Below, piece after piece: positions 15,572 through 23,226 of a stretch of DNA of 64,000 nucleotides. Source of the DNA: Paractinoplanes lichenicola (lineage in GTDB: Bacteria; Actinomycetota; Actinomycetes; Mycobacteriales; Micromonosporaceae); assembly GCF_016785085.1 (NCBI RefSeq), contig NZ_JAENHO010000005.1, positions 62,001 to 126,000 of the forward strand, given 5' to 3'. The stretch's first letter is position 1, and every line of letters starts with the position of its first letter. Under the pieces are notes generated by a model. The model did not search any database. It saw only the letters and a list, made by a program, of their open reading frames with translations, and was not told the DNA's origin. Made by a program: the position numbers and the translations under genes.

Positions 15572-16777
15572 ATGGAGACGACGTTGGCGGCGGCGTACTG
15601 CGAGGGCTGGGACAACGGGTTGGTCAACCCGCTGACCCAGGATCAGGCCGAGTCCCGCGACTCCGCCGGCGAGCCGTACTCCGTGGTGCTGCTCGCCGGC
15701 GATCGCTTACACACCGTGCTGAACATTTCATGGACCGAGGGTTACTGCGCGGTGCTCAGATATGACGCGGGCGGTCACCGGGTCGTCTCCCACGAGCTGC
15801 GCCGCGCCCCCGAGGGCGACCTGTTCCTGCGCGAGTCGACGACGTGGGCCAGCCCCGCCGACGACTCCTCGGCCCGGCACCGCACGACCTGGCAGATCGG
15901 CGGCCGCCGCAGCGACGACATCGAGCCGGCCGGTCAGCGGGGCGGCCGCAGCACCTTCAGCGACGACGGCTTCACCCCGCCGCGGCTGCCGCTGCCCGCC
16001 TTCGGCCGCTGGAGCGCCCTGCTCGACCGCGCCTCCCGGGTGCACGCCGAGGCCTGCGTGGCGCCGTTCAACGAGGTCTGCGTCCTGCCCCGCGAACCCG
16101 GCGACCGTCACCGGATCACCGAAGCGACCGCACACAGCCTGCCCAGCCGCACCTCGGCCGAGCGCCCCTGGTTCCCGCCCCGCCCGCTGCAGCCCCGCGC
16201 GCTGAGCACCCTCTTCCGCGACGGGGCCGAACGCACGGTCGGCGAACGCCGCATGCGCATCTCGACCCACCCGGCCGGCAAACTCAACCTGCCCTCCGGG
16301 CAACTGGTGGCGGCCGACCCGTCCTCGCTGGACTACGGCGAGGAGCCGTTCCTGATGACGGTCTCGCCCGGCACCTACCCGGTCACGATCAGCCTGGCCA
16401 CGTTCACCGACGACGAGAACCACAGCCGGGTCGCCGCGGCCCGCCTCGACGTCAGCGACCGCCGCCCGGTCCGCTGGGAGCTGGCGCTGCGCGAAGGACA
16501 GGACCCGCTCGACCTCGGCTACGGCGAGTTCTTCGGCTTCGGCGTCGACGCGGGCATGGCCTGCTTCGTCGACGAGGCCAACCGCGAACGCCTCAGCGAG
16601 GAATGGGAGTCCCTCGAACTGCGCAACCCCCGCTTCGCCTCAGTAGCCGCGGGCGAGATGATCGCCTGGTCCAGCGGCTGGGGCGACGGCGCCTACCCCA
16701 CATGGATCGGCCGCGACCACGAAAACCGGATCACCGCCTTCGTCGCCGACATGCTCCTCTTCCCCAGCGACGACTGA
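15572..16777 (+). CDS. DUF4241 domain protein
   Basis: 401 residues. The C-terminal ~180 residues match the DUF4241 style: HPAGKLNLPSGQLVAADP, YPVTISLATF, FGFGVDAGMACFVDEANRE, and AYPTWIGRDHENRITAFVAD. The N-terminal ~200 residues are not recognised. DUF4241 proteins frequently occur beside SUKH proteins and toxin-immunity genes, but their biochemical role is unknown. The last seven codons and stop are included in a 56 bp tandem duplication that continues downstream. Confidence 0.75.
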   Translation: METTLAAAYCEGWDNGLVNPLTQDQAESRDSAGEPYSVVLLAGDRLHTVLNISWTEGYCAVLRYDAGGHRVVSHELRRAPEGDLFLRESTTWASPADDSSARHRTTWQIGGRRSDDIEPAGQRGGRSTFSDDGFTPPRLPLPAFGRWSALLDRASRVHAEACVAPFNEVCVLPREPGDRHRITEATAHSLPSRTSAERPWFPPRPLQPRALSTLFRDGAERTVGERRMRISTHPAGKLNLPSGQLVAADPSSLDYGEEPFLMTVSPGTYPVTISLATFTDDENHSRVAAARLDVSDRRPVRWELALREGQDPLDLGYGEFFGFGVDAGMACFVDEANRERLSEEWESLELRNPRFASVAAGEMIAWSSGWGDGAYPTWIGRDHENRITAFVADMLLFPSDD

Positions 16778-16859
16778 GCCCCCTCACAAAGATCAAGAGC
16801 GGCCGCATGCTCCTCTTCCCGGGCGACGGCTGAGCCCCTTCACAAAGATCAAGAGCCGG
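16751..16859 (+). repeat. 56 bp tandem duplication spanning the DUF4241 3' end
   Basis: Unit 1 (16751-16806) begins ATGCTCCTCTTCCC, encodes the final MLLFPSDD and stop, then CCTCACAAAGATCAAGAGC. Unit 2 (16807-16859) repeats this (ending MLLFPGDG-stop) and runs into dispersed repeat copy B. Gene end plus repeat start were therefore duplicated together. Confidence 0.85.
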
Positions 16860-16995
16860 ATGTCCCGGCTGGGTGGTGGGTGACGGACCGTCGCTCCCGC
16901 GGGGACCCGGGCGGGCTTCGCTGGCCGCTGACGCGTCCAGAACGCGAAACCCACCCGGGCGACGTGCGTGAGTGGTCACGCCATACCCCAACCCG
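16844..16995 (+). repeat. Dispersed ~150 bp repeat, copy B (follows the DUF4241 gene)
   Basis: AAAGATCAAGAGCCGGATGTC to about GTGAGTGGTCACGCCATACC, matching copy A over its length with scattered substitutions. It is oriented with, and directly behind, the DUF4241 gene. Confidence 0.85.
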
Positions 16996-17214
16996 GCTCG
17001 CTCGCTGGTGAAAGGCGCGAAGTCGGCGGCAGGCCAGTGCTGGCCCACGCTGAGTTCGGTGGCCGGCGATGACCCGAGCCGTTGATCGACGAGACCCGGC
17101 ATGCGCGTCGGCCGGCAATCACCGCGTCGTCGGACGGGCCGCTCGACCGCGGCGAACACTGTCGGATCGGCAGCCCGTCGGTGGGAACGGGTTTGCGGCG
17201 AGTGGCAGTTCACG
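16996..17214. other. Intergenic stretch between converging repeat copies
   Basis: About 220 bp separating repeat copies B and C, themselves between the converging DUF4241 and sigma-factor genes. No gene with good codon character, tRNA or clear regulatory site is visible. The two halves are not obviously inverted copies of one another. Confidence 0.6.
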
Positions 17215-17370
17215 CCGGGGTTGGCTTTTGGGCGTGGCCACTCACTCACGTCGCCGGGGTGGGTTTCGTGGTTTGGACGCGTCAGCGGCCAGCGAAAGCC
17301 GCCGCGGTCCCCGCGGGAGCGACGGTCCGTCACCCGCCACCCCGCTGGGACATCAGGCTCTTGATCTTCT
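17215..17370 (-). repeat. Dispersed ~150 bp repeat, copy C (follows the sigma-factor gene)
   Basis: Read on the reverse strand it begins AGATCAAGAGCCTGATGTCC about 20 bp after the sigma-factor stop, and matches copy A closely, including the GACGGACCGTC palindrome and the tail AAAGCCAACCCCGG. With copy B it forms a ~530 bp inverted arrangement. Confidence 0.85.
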
Positions 17371-17390
17371 TGAGAAAAGAGCGTGGCGGG

Positions 17391-18218
17391 TCAGAGGGGC
17401 AGGATCTCCATCTCGCGCAGGCGGTCCTGGTTGGTGGTGGCCTCGAAGGACGTGATGCGGCCGTCGGTGACGGTGAGGGTGACGACCAGCATCGTGTCGT
17501 CGTTCGGGGCTACTCGGAAGCCCAGCGTGCCGTCGATGAGGGCGGGGAAGGCGCCCTGGGCGCGGCCGACGTAGAACTGGGCCACGGTTCGGGCGCCGTG
17601 CAGTTCGGTGGGCAGGTTGTGGAACTGCTCGTCCATGCGCAGGCGGACGTCGGGGTCCAGCAGGCTCAGCAGGGTCTCGAAGTCGCCGTCGCGGGAGGCG
17701 GTGAGGAAGGCTTCGACTATTTCGCGGCCGGCTGGGCGTTCCGGGGGTTCGGGCTGGGCGCGGACGCGGCGGCGGGCCCGGCTGGCGAGTTGGCGGGCGG
17801 CGTCGGGGGTGCGGCCGACGATGGGGGCGACCTCCTCGAACGGCACGGCGAACAGGTCGTGCAGCACGAAGGCGAGCCGTTCGGCGGGGGTGAGCGTCTC
17901 CAGGACGACCAGCAGCGCCAGCCCGACCGAGTCGGCCAGCATCGCCTCGTCCTCGGGGCCGGTTGTGCGGGCGGGTTCGGTTTCGGGCAGGACAGACTCA
18001 CGCCGCGAGCCGCGGGAGCGGAGCATGTCCAGGCACACCCGGCCGACGACGGTGGTGAGCCACGCGTCCAGGTTGTCGATGTGGCCGGCGCCGGTCCGGT
18101 CGAGGCGCAGCCACGCCTCCTGCACGGCGTCCTCGGCCTCGGCCGCCGAGCCGAGCATCCGGTACGCCACCGCGCGCAGCCGGGGCCGGTTCGCCTCGAA
18201 ACGCTCGTACGGGGTCAT
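17391..18218 (-). CDS. ECF sigma factor with C-terminal SnoaL-like domain (ECF41-like)
   Basis: 275 residues. Region 2 (residues ~5-75, RLRAVAYRMLGSAAEAEDAVQEAWLRL), region 4 (~105-165, LTPAERLAFVLHDLFAVPFEEVAPIVGRTPDAARQLASRARR), then a SnoaL/NTF2-like domain. ECF41 factors have this layout, no anti-sigma factor, and a neighbouring carboxymuconolactone decarboxylase (CMD) gene, all seen here. The DGGGK motif usual in the ECF41 C-terminal domain is not visible (RLRMDEQ instead). ATG 18218 follows a GGAGG site. Divergent from the CMD gene, whose promoter matches the ECF41 consensus. Confidence 0.88.
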   Translation of the reverse strand: MTPYERFEANRPRLRAVAYRMLGSAAEAEDAVQEAWLRLDRTGAGHIDNLDAWLTTVVGRVCLDMLRSRGSRRESVLPETEPARTTGPEDEAMLADSVGLALLVVLETLTPAERLAFVLHDLFAVPFEEVAPIVGRTPDAARQLASRARRRVRAQPEPPERPAGREIVEAFLTASRDGDFETLLSLLDPDVRLRMDEQFHNLPTELHGARTVAQFYVGRAQGAFPALIDGTLGFRVAPNDDTMLVVTLTVTDGRITSFEATTNQDRLREMEILPL

Positions 18219-18251
18219 CGTCGCCTCCTGGTTTGTGGCCTGCGTCACATC

Positions 18252-18278
18252 GGTCACATCGGGCCGGGCCGGTTCGTC
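18252..18278 (+). promoter_or_regulatory. ECF41-type promoter of the CMD-family gene
   Basis: GGTCACA - exactly 16 bp - CGTC, matching the ECF41 promoter TGTCACA-N16-CGTC except for the first base. It faces the CMD gene at 18345. An inverted pair GCGTCACATCGG (18242-18253) / CCGATGTGACGC (18303-18314) brackets it. Confidence 0.7.
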
Positions 18279-18344
18279 GCACCTCCGACGGACCGGAACG
18301 CGCCGATGTGACGCGTCGCCGCGAAAATCTCGGAGGAGAGAATC

Positions 18345-18803
18345 ATGCAGGCTCGGATGGCGAACCCCGCTTCCTTTCTGCCCGACTCGATCAAGGCGAT
18401 CAACCTGCTCTACAAGTCGGCCCACTCGGCCGGTGTCGACCCGGCGATCCTCGAGCTGGTGCACCTGCGGGGCAGTCAGATCAACGGCTGCGCGCCCTGC
18501 GTCGAGTCGGGCGCCCGCAACGCCCGCAAGAACGGCGAGACCGACGAGCGGCTGATGACGGTGGCCGTGTGGCGCGAGACGCCGTGGTTCAGCGACGCCG
18601 AGCGGGCCGCGCTGGCCCTCGCGGAGCACGCCACCCGGCTGGCCGACAACCCGGACGCGGTGCCCGACGCGATCTGGGACGAGGCCGCCAAGCACTTCGA
18701 CGAGCCGCAGCTGGCCGCGATCGTGCTGTGGATCGCGGTGACCAACTTCTTCAACCGCATCAATGTGACCACGCGCCAGCAGGCCCCCCAGAACTGGGGC
18801 TGA
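18345..18803 (+). CDS. Carboxymuconolactone decarboxylase / AhpD-family protein
   Basis: A 152-residue AhpD-fold protein. The redox pair CxxC is in INGCAPCVESGARNARKNGE (residues ~46-65), preceded by LELVHLRGSQ and followed by the WRETPWFSDAERAALALAEH segment. The family reduces peroxides or protects against oxidative damage through the cysteine pair. It is the standard target gene of ECF41 sigma factors. The ATG has a GGAGGA ribosome-binding site. Confidence 0.92.
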   Translation: MQARMANPASFLPDSIKAINLLYKSAHSAGVDPAILELVHLRGSQINGCAPCVESGARNARKNGETDERLMTVAVWRETPWFSDAERAALALAEHATRLADNPDAVPDAIWDEAAKHFDEPQLAAIVLWIAVTNFFNRINVTTRQQAPQNWG

Positions 18804-18822
18804 AGGGTCTAGCATCCGGGGC

Positions 18823-19479
18823 ATGACGGGGAGTCAAGCGCCCCGCACTGTGCGGACGGCGACCCTGCTGGCCTGGCTCATGGTGCCGGCCGGCGCACTG
18901 CTGATCACGGCCGGAGTTCTCGATCTCGTCTGGTGGGCCTCGCCCGAGGCGGATCGGCTCCGGTCCCTGCTGCAAGACATCGAGACCGAGTACGGCATCA
19001 TCCCGCCCGCCCTGATCCGGGACGGGCGGGGCGCGGTCACGCTGATCGTCCTGGGTGCGGCCGGTCTCGCGTACGGTGGGCTCGCGCCTTTGATCCTCAA
19101 GGGAGTGCGGTGGGCGCGCAGCTGGGCCCTGGGCGGCGCCTTCGGGATCTTTTTGGTCGGGCTGATGACGATCGGGGCCGACGCGAGCCAGCCCAAATAT
19201 CTGCGCGACTACTTCGAGACGATGACCGCCGCGACCATCGGCGACCGCGTCCAGCAGGTGCAGGCGGCGCTCTATCCGGCGTTCTACTCGTGGTTCGAGG
19301 ACGTCGCGCAGGGCGTGGGCACGGCGGTCGCGTTCGGGGTGGTGCTGACGCTGGTGTGGGCGGTGATCTCCGACGCGGACTACTTCGTGGTGCGCTCGGG
19401 CAAGCCCGACGAGCCCGACGAGTGGGACGACGCGATCGCCCGGATTCGCGCCAACCGGAAGCCTAGCGATCGGGGTTGA
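18823..19479 (+). CDS. Four-helix integral membrane protein of unknown function
   Basis: 218 residues with four predicted membrane helices (around residues 15-40, 72-92, 100-120 and 160-185) and a hydrophilic acidic tail (GKPDEPDEWDDAIARIR). No family recognised. ATG 18823 lies 19 bp after the CMD-family gene, so co-transcription is possible. Its 3' end overlaps the convergent regulator gene by 17 bp. Confidence 0.75.
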   Translation: MTGSQAPRTVRTATLLAWLMVPAGALLITAGVLDLVWWASPEADRLRSLLQDIETEYGIIPPALIRDGRGAVTLIVLGAAGLAYGGLAPLILKGVRWARSWALGGAFGIFLVGLMTIGADASQPKYLRDYFETMTAATIGDRVQQVQAALYPAFYSWFEDVAQGVGTAVAFGVVLTLVWAVISDADYFVVRSGKPDEPDEWDDAIARIRANRKPSDRG

Positions 19480-20155
19480 GGGCGTTCAGGTCGGCGCGCA
19501 GCCGGTCGGGGACGGGGCCGAGCAGGGCGGCCAGCGTGTCCGGGCCGACGCCGAGGCGCTGCTGGATCTCCGGCAGGCCGCACCCCTCGGCGTAGAGGAC
19601 GAGCGCGTCGCGTGGAGTCGGGGCCGGCGTCAGCTCGAGCCCGGTCCGGCGCATCATGTCGCGCAGGGCCCGGATCTCCGCCTCGTACTGGGAGCCGCTG
19701 AGCCCGGCGTGCCGCATCGCCGCGGTGAGCCGCCGGCCCCGCCTGACCTGGCCGAGCACCTCGCCCAGCCGCGCCTCGACCGGGAGCCCGTCGCGGCCGG
19801 TCACCTCGACGATCGCCTGCGCCAGCCCGGCGCCGAGATGGAAGGGGTGGGTCACGGCGGTGCAGAGGGTGTCGGCCAGGTGGGTGGCGCCCAGGCCCTT
19901 GGCGACCACGTCGTTGGCCCCGCTCGCCCACGCCGCGACCTTGGCCCGGGCGTCCGCGCCGGCTGTGTGCACCACTGTGGGCACATCGTCGGCGAGCATT
20001 TCCCGTACGCGTTCCGGCGGCCCCGCGCCGAGCGGGTCGAGCAGCCGTACGTCGCCCTGGGTCGCCCCGGGGTCGAGCACCCGCAGCCGCGGGTCGGCGC
20101 CGAGCGTGCCCCGGACCAGGTCGTGGTCGTCGATTACCGCGACATGCAACCGCAT
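19463..20155 (-). CDS. Response-regulator-like protein with degenerate receiver domain
   Basis: 230 residues. The N-terminus (MRLHVAVIDDHDLVRGTLGA) is the first strand and acidic pocket of a receiver domain. The expected phospho-acceptor loop (LLD/LMD-I-x-MP) is not seen: the equivalent zone reads DVRLLDPLGAGPPERV, with LLDP but no following MP. The C-terminal half has two helix-rich segments (LTAAMRHAGLSGSQYEAEI and LYAEGCGLPEIQQRLGVGP) that could be degenerate LuxR-type helix-turn-helices. No kinase is adjacent. Function unknown. Confidence 0.6.
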   Translation of the reverse strand: MRLHVAVIDDHDLVRGTLGADPRLRVLDPGATQGDVRLLDPLGAGPPERVREMLADDVPTVVHTAGADARAKVAAWASGANDVVAKGLGATHLADTLCTAVTHPFHLGAGLAQAIVEVTGRDGLPVEARLGEVLGQVRRGRRLTAAMRHAGLSGSQYEAEIRALRDMMRRTGLELTPAPTPRDALVLYAEGCGLPEIQQRLGVGPDTLAALLGPVPDRLRADLNALNPDR

Positions 20156-20204
20156 GAGGCCAGGCTAAGCAGAGCTCCCGGCCCGGGGCGACCCACCGAT
20201 CGGG

Positions 20205-21341
20205 TTACTTGCAGAGAGCTGTGTCGATGATGTCGAGCGTGACATCATGGGCCGGCTTGGGCACGCCCGCGTCGCGCTTGAGCGAGTCGGTGTTGATGGT
20301 GACGACGACGCTGCGGGAGCCGTCGGGCTTGACGCCGTTGCGGGTCTTGTAGCCGTGGATGTCGCCGCCGTGCGACCACGAGCCGCCGCACGAGTTGGGC
20401 ACGAAGACCAGCCCCAGCCCGTAACGGGCGCCCGGCCAGTTCGCCCGGAACTCGTCGCTGACGGCGACCGTACGCTTCATCTCGGCCAGCTGGGCGGGCT
20501 TGAGCACCCGGCCCCGCATCAGCGCGCGCAGGAACGTGTTGCCGTCGTCGACCGTGCTGATGATCTCGCCGGCCGCGCCGCCCCACGTCGGGTTGAGCCG
20601 GGTCGCGTCGATCGGCTCGCCGTAGTCCGGGTCCTCGGGCGTCGCGTCCGGGCCGGGGAAGCGCTCGTAGCCGGTCGCATGCGGATTCGGCACGTTCGGG
20701 TTGTTGCCGGGCAGGGTGGTCTCGGTCAGCCCGAGCGGGCGCACGATCCGGTCGCGGACCTCGGCGCGCCAGGTGTGGCCGGTGACCTTCTCGATGATCA
20801 GACCGGCCAGCATGTAGTTGGTGTTGGAGTAGTTCCAACTCGTGCCGGGCGCGAACTCGCGCGGGAACGTCATGGCCAACTTGACGGCTTCGAGACTGGT
20901 GATCCCCTCGTACCGGTGCTCTTCGAAGAGCTTCTGGTCGAACAGGTAGGGCATGCCCGCGAGGTAGTCGGGCAGGCCGCTCGTGTGCTGCAGGAGCTGG
21001 CGCACGGTGATCTGCCGCCCGTCGTTGCCGTTGCCGCGCACCAGCCCGGGCAGCCACTTGTCGACCTTGTCCTCGAGGCTCAGCCTGCCCTCGCCGACCA
21101 GCTGCAGCAGCGTCGCGGCCACGTACGTCTTGGTGAAGCTGCCGATCCGGAAATGCGCCCGCCACGGCACGTCACCGCTGCGCACCCGGATGTCGCGCCG
21201 GTCGGTGTCCACCTCGAGCAGCACCGCCGGGGCGCCCTGGCGGCGCAGCTCGTCGGCCTGCCGCTGCAGGGTCGCGGCCGGGCCGCCGCCGGGGACCGTC
21301 AGCGTCGCCGCCACCATCGTCGTTGCCAGCAAGTTCATCAT
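20205..21341 (-). CDS. Secreted serine hydrolase (beta-lactamase / D-Ala-D-Ala carboxypeptidase family)
   Basis: 378 residues with a short N-terminal signal-like segment (MMNLLATTMVAATLTVPGG). The active-site SxxK is in RIGSFTKTYVAATLLQ, the YxN motif in SWNYSNTNYMLAGLIIEKVTG, and the third motif is HGG-like (GGSWSHGGDIHGYKTRNG). Such class C beta-lactamase-fold enzymes act on peptides, esters or peptidoglycan fragments outside the membrane. Divergent from a two-component system, with palindromes in the gap that could link their regulation. Confidence 0.88.
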   Translation of the reverse strand: MMNLLATTMVAATLTVPGGGPAATLQRQADELRRQGAPAVLLEVDTDRRDIRVRSGDVPWRAHFRIGSFTKTYVAATLLQLVGEGRLSLEDKVDKWLPGLVRGNGNDGRQITVRQLLQHTSGLPDYLAGMPYLFDQKLFEEHRYEGITSLEAVKLAMTFPREFAPGTSWNYSNTNYMLAGLIIEKVTGHTWRAEVRDRIVRPLGLTETTLPGNNPNVPNPHATGYERFPGPDATPEDPDYGEPIDATRLNPTWGGAAGEIISTVDDGNTFLRALMRGRVLKPAQLAEMKRTVAVSDEFRANWPGARYGLGLVFVPNSCGGSWSHGGDIHGYKTRNGVKPDGSRSVVVTINTDSLKRDAGVPKPAHDVTLDIIDTALCK

Positions 21342-21400
21342 GCCGACGACGCTAGGGAAGACATCGACCGATCTCGTCCCCCGAGGACGGGAACTCCGGT

Positions 21401-21416
21401 TACCCCCGTGGGGGTA
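21401..21416. promoter_or_regulatory. Palindrome TACCCCC-GT-GGGGGTA
   Basis: Perfect 7-2-7 inverted repeat in the 134 bp between the divergent serine hydrolase and histidine kinase genes. A half site (TACCCCC) recurs at 21425-21431. A candidate binding site for the adjacent NarL-type response regulator. Confidence 0.5.
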
Positions 21417-21441
21417 GACGCGGATACCCCCGCCGGTCGAT

Positions 21442-21453
21442 GCCCCTAGGGGC
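21442..21453. promoter_or_regulatory. Palindrome GCCCCTAGGGGC
   Basis: Perfect 12 bp palindrome 22 bp before the histidine kinase GTG, in the same short intergenic region as the TACCCCC palindrome. Confidence 0.4.
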
Positions 21454-21475
21454 GGCCCTGGCTAGCGTGGGCCGC

Positions 21476-22555
21476 GTGCGAAGACCGTTGCTCGTGGACG
21501 TGCTGCTCGCGGCGCTGTTCACCGGGCTGACCCTGGCCACCCTGTACGGCTGGAGCACCGGCCCGCCAAGCGTCGCGCTGATCGTGCTCGCGGTGCTGTC
21601 GGTCGCCCCGATCGCCCTGCGCCAGGTGGCCCCCGTGCTCACCCTGGCCGTGATCGCGGCCGCGCTGGGCGTGGCCGGCCTGGTCGGCGGCGAAGGTTTC
21701 CCGAGCGGCGGGATCGGCCTGCTGGTCGCCATGTTCTCGGTGGCGATGCTGCGTCCCCGCTCCGTGGCGGCGCTGTGTCTCGGGGCGACCGTGGCCCTGC
21801 TCATGGTCACCTGGGTGGCGCAGCGCGACGAGATGGCGTGGCCCCAGGTCATGCAGTCGGGCCTGGTGCTGGTGGGCGCGTGGGCGCTGGGCGAGGCCAC
21901 CCGCCGCTGGAGCCGGCGGGCCGAGCTGGCCGCGGCGGAGGCGGCCCGGGCGGTGGCCGAGGAGCGCGTCCGGATCGCCCGCGAGCTGCACGACGTCGTG
22001 GCCCATCACATGTCGGTGATCACGCTGCAGGCCGGGCTGGCCGAGTTCGTCGTCGACACCGATCCGCCGACGGCCAAGGCCGCGATGGCCACGGTCGGCG
22101 ACGCCGGGCGCGACGCCATGCTCGAGATGCGGCGGCTGCTCGACGTGCTGCGGATCGACCACGACGACGAGGCCGACCTGCGGCCGCAGCCGGGCCTGGA
22201 GCTGCTGCCCGACCTCGTGGCGCGGATGCGGGACGCCGGGCTGGCGATCGAGCTCGCCGTGACCGGGGAGAGCCGGCCGCTGCCGCCCGGCCCCGACCTG
22301 TGCGCCTATCGAACCGTGCAGGAATCGCTGACGAACGTGCTCAAACACGCGGGACCGGACGCGCAGGCCCGGGTCGCGCTCGACTACGGGGAGGACACTC
22401 TGACCATGCGGATCAGCGACGACGGCGTAGGCGGCTCGTTCCAGGCCGGTCATGGCATCCGCGGCATGCGGGAGCGGGCCGCGCTCTACGGCGGGGTGCT
22501 CTCGGCGGGGCCGGCCATCACCGGGTTCGAGGTGCTGCTGAGGTTGCCGGCATGA
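21476..22555 (+). CDS. DesK/NarX-type sensor histidine kinase
   Basis: 359 residues from GTG 21476 (VRRPLLVDVLLAALFTGL). Four to five membrane helices lie within the first ~140 residues. The HisKA_3 dimerisation/phospho-acceptor motif is ERVRIARELHDVVAHHMSVI, and the ATPase domain has YRTVQESLTNVLKHAGP (N box) and MRISDDGVGGSFQAGHGIRGMRERA (G boxes). It signals to the response regulator that overlaps its stop codon. No large extracytoplasmic sensor is present, so it likely senses the membrane or binds a partner. No convincing ribosome-binding site; translation may be leaderless. Confidence 0.93.
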   Translation: MRRPLLVDVLLAALFTGLTLATLYGWSTGPPSVALIVLAVLSVAPIALRQVAPVLTLAVIAAALGVAGLVGGEGFPSGGIGLLVAMFSVAMLRPRSVAALCLGATVALLMVTWVAQRDEMAWPQVMQSGLVLVGAWALGEATRRWSRRAELAAAEAARAVAEERVRIARELHDVVAHHMSVITLQAGLAEFVVDTDPPTAKAAMATVGDAGRDAMLEMRRLLDVLRIDHDDEADLRPQPGLELLPDLVARMRDAGLAIELAVTGESRPLPPGPDLCAYRTVQESLTNVLKHAGPDAQARVALDYGEDTLTMRISDDGVGGSFQAGHGIRGMRERAALYGGVLSAGPAITGFEVLLRLPA

Positions 22556-23217
22556 GCATCCGGGTGCTTGTCGTGGACGACCAGCCGCTGATCCGGGCCG
22601 GGCTGGTCGCCCTGTTCCGCGCGGCCGACGGGCTCGAGGTGGTGGGTGAGGCCGCGGACGGGGAGCAGGCGGTCGCGCTGGCCGGCGAGACACGGCCGGA
22701 CGTGGTGCTGATGGACATTCGCATGCCGGGCCTGGACGGGCTGGCCGCGACCCGCCGGATCCTCGCGTCGGCGGCCCTGCCGCCGCCCAAGGTGATCGTG
22801 CTGACCACCTTCGACCTCGACGAGTACGTCTACACGGCGCTGAGCGACGGCGCGTCGGGGTTCCTGCTCAAGGACACGCCACCCCAGCGGATCATCACGG
22901 CCGTGCGCACCATCGTCGACGGCGACATCCTGCTCGCCCCTCGGATCACCCAGCGGCTCGTGGAGACGTACGGGCAGAGGTCTTTCGACACCTCGCGGCT
23001 GGACGAGCTGACCGCGCGCGAGACCGAGGTGCTGCGGCTGGTCGGCAACGGGCTGAGCAACGCCCAGATCGCCGGGCGGCTCGTGCTCAGCGAGGCCACG
23101 GTGAAGACGCACGTGAAGCGGCTGATGGGCAAGCTCGGGCTGTCGAGCCGGGCCCAGGCGGTGGTGGCGGCGTACGAGAGCGGGCTGGTCGTGCCGGGCA
23201 CTCCGCCGGTTCGATAG
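22552..23217 (+). CDS. NarL/FixJ-family response regulator
   Basis: 221 residues, ATG overlapping the kinase stop (ATGA). The receiver domain has the DD pair (VVDDQPLIRAG), the phospho-acceptor Asp in VVLMDIRMPGLDG, and the Lys in GFLLKDTPPQ. The C-terminal LuxR-type helix-turn-helix is LTARETEVLRLVGNGLSNAQIA with LSEATVKTHVKRLMGKLGL. It forms a two-component pair with the preceding kinase; probable targets are its own operon and the divergent serine hydrolase. Confidence 0.95.
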   Translation: MSIRVLVVDDQPLIRAGLVALFRAADGLEVVGEAADGEQAVALAGETRPDVVLMDIRMPGLDGLAATRRILASAALPPPKVIVLTTFDLDEYVYTALSDGASGFLLKDTPPQRIITAVRTIVDGDILLAPRITQRLVETYGQRSFDTSRLDELTARETEVLRLVGNGLSNAQIAGRLVLSEATVKTHVKRLMGKLGLSSRAQAVVAAYESGLVVPGTPPVR

Positions 23218-23226
23218 CGTGCGGGG

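Noticed and set aside
16844..17370. Insertion sequence bounded by repeat copies B and C
   Set aside because: No transposase frame between the inverted copies, and each copy is explained by its position behind its own upstream gene.
17391..18824. 477-codon extension of the sigma factor
   Set aside because: Upstream part is antisense to the CMD-family gene; ATG 18218 has a good ribosome-binding site and begins at sigma region 2.
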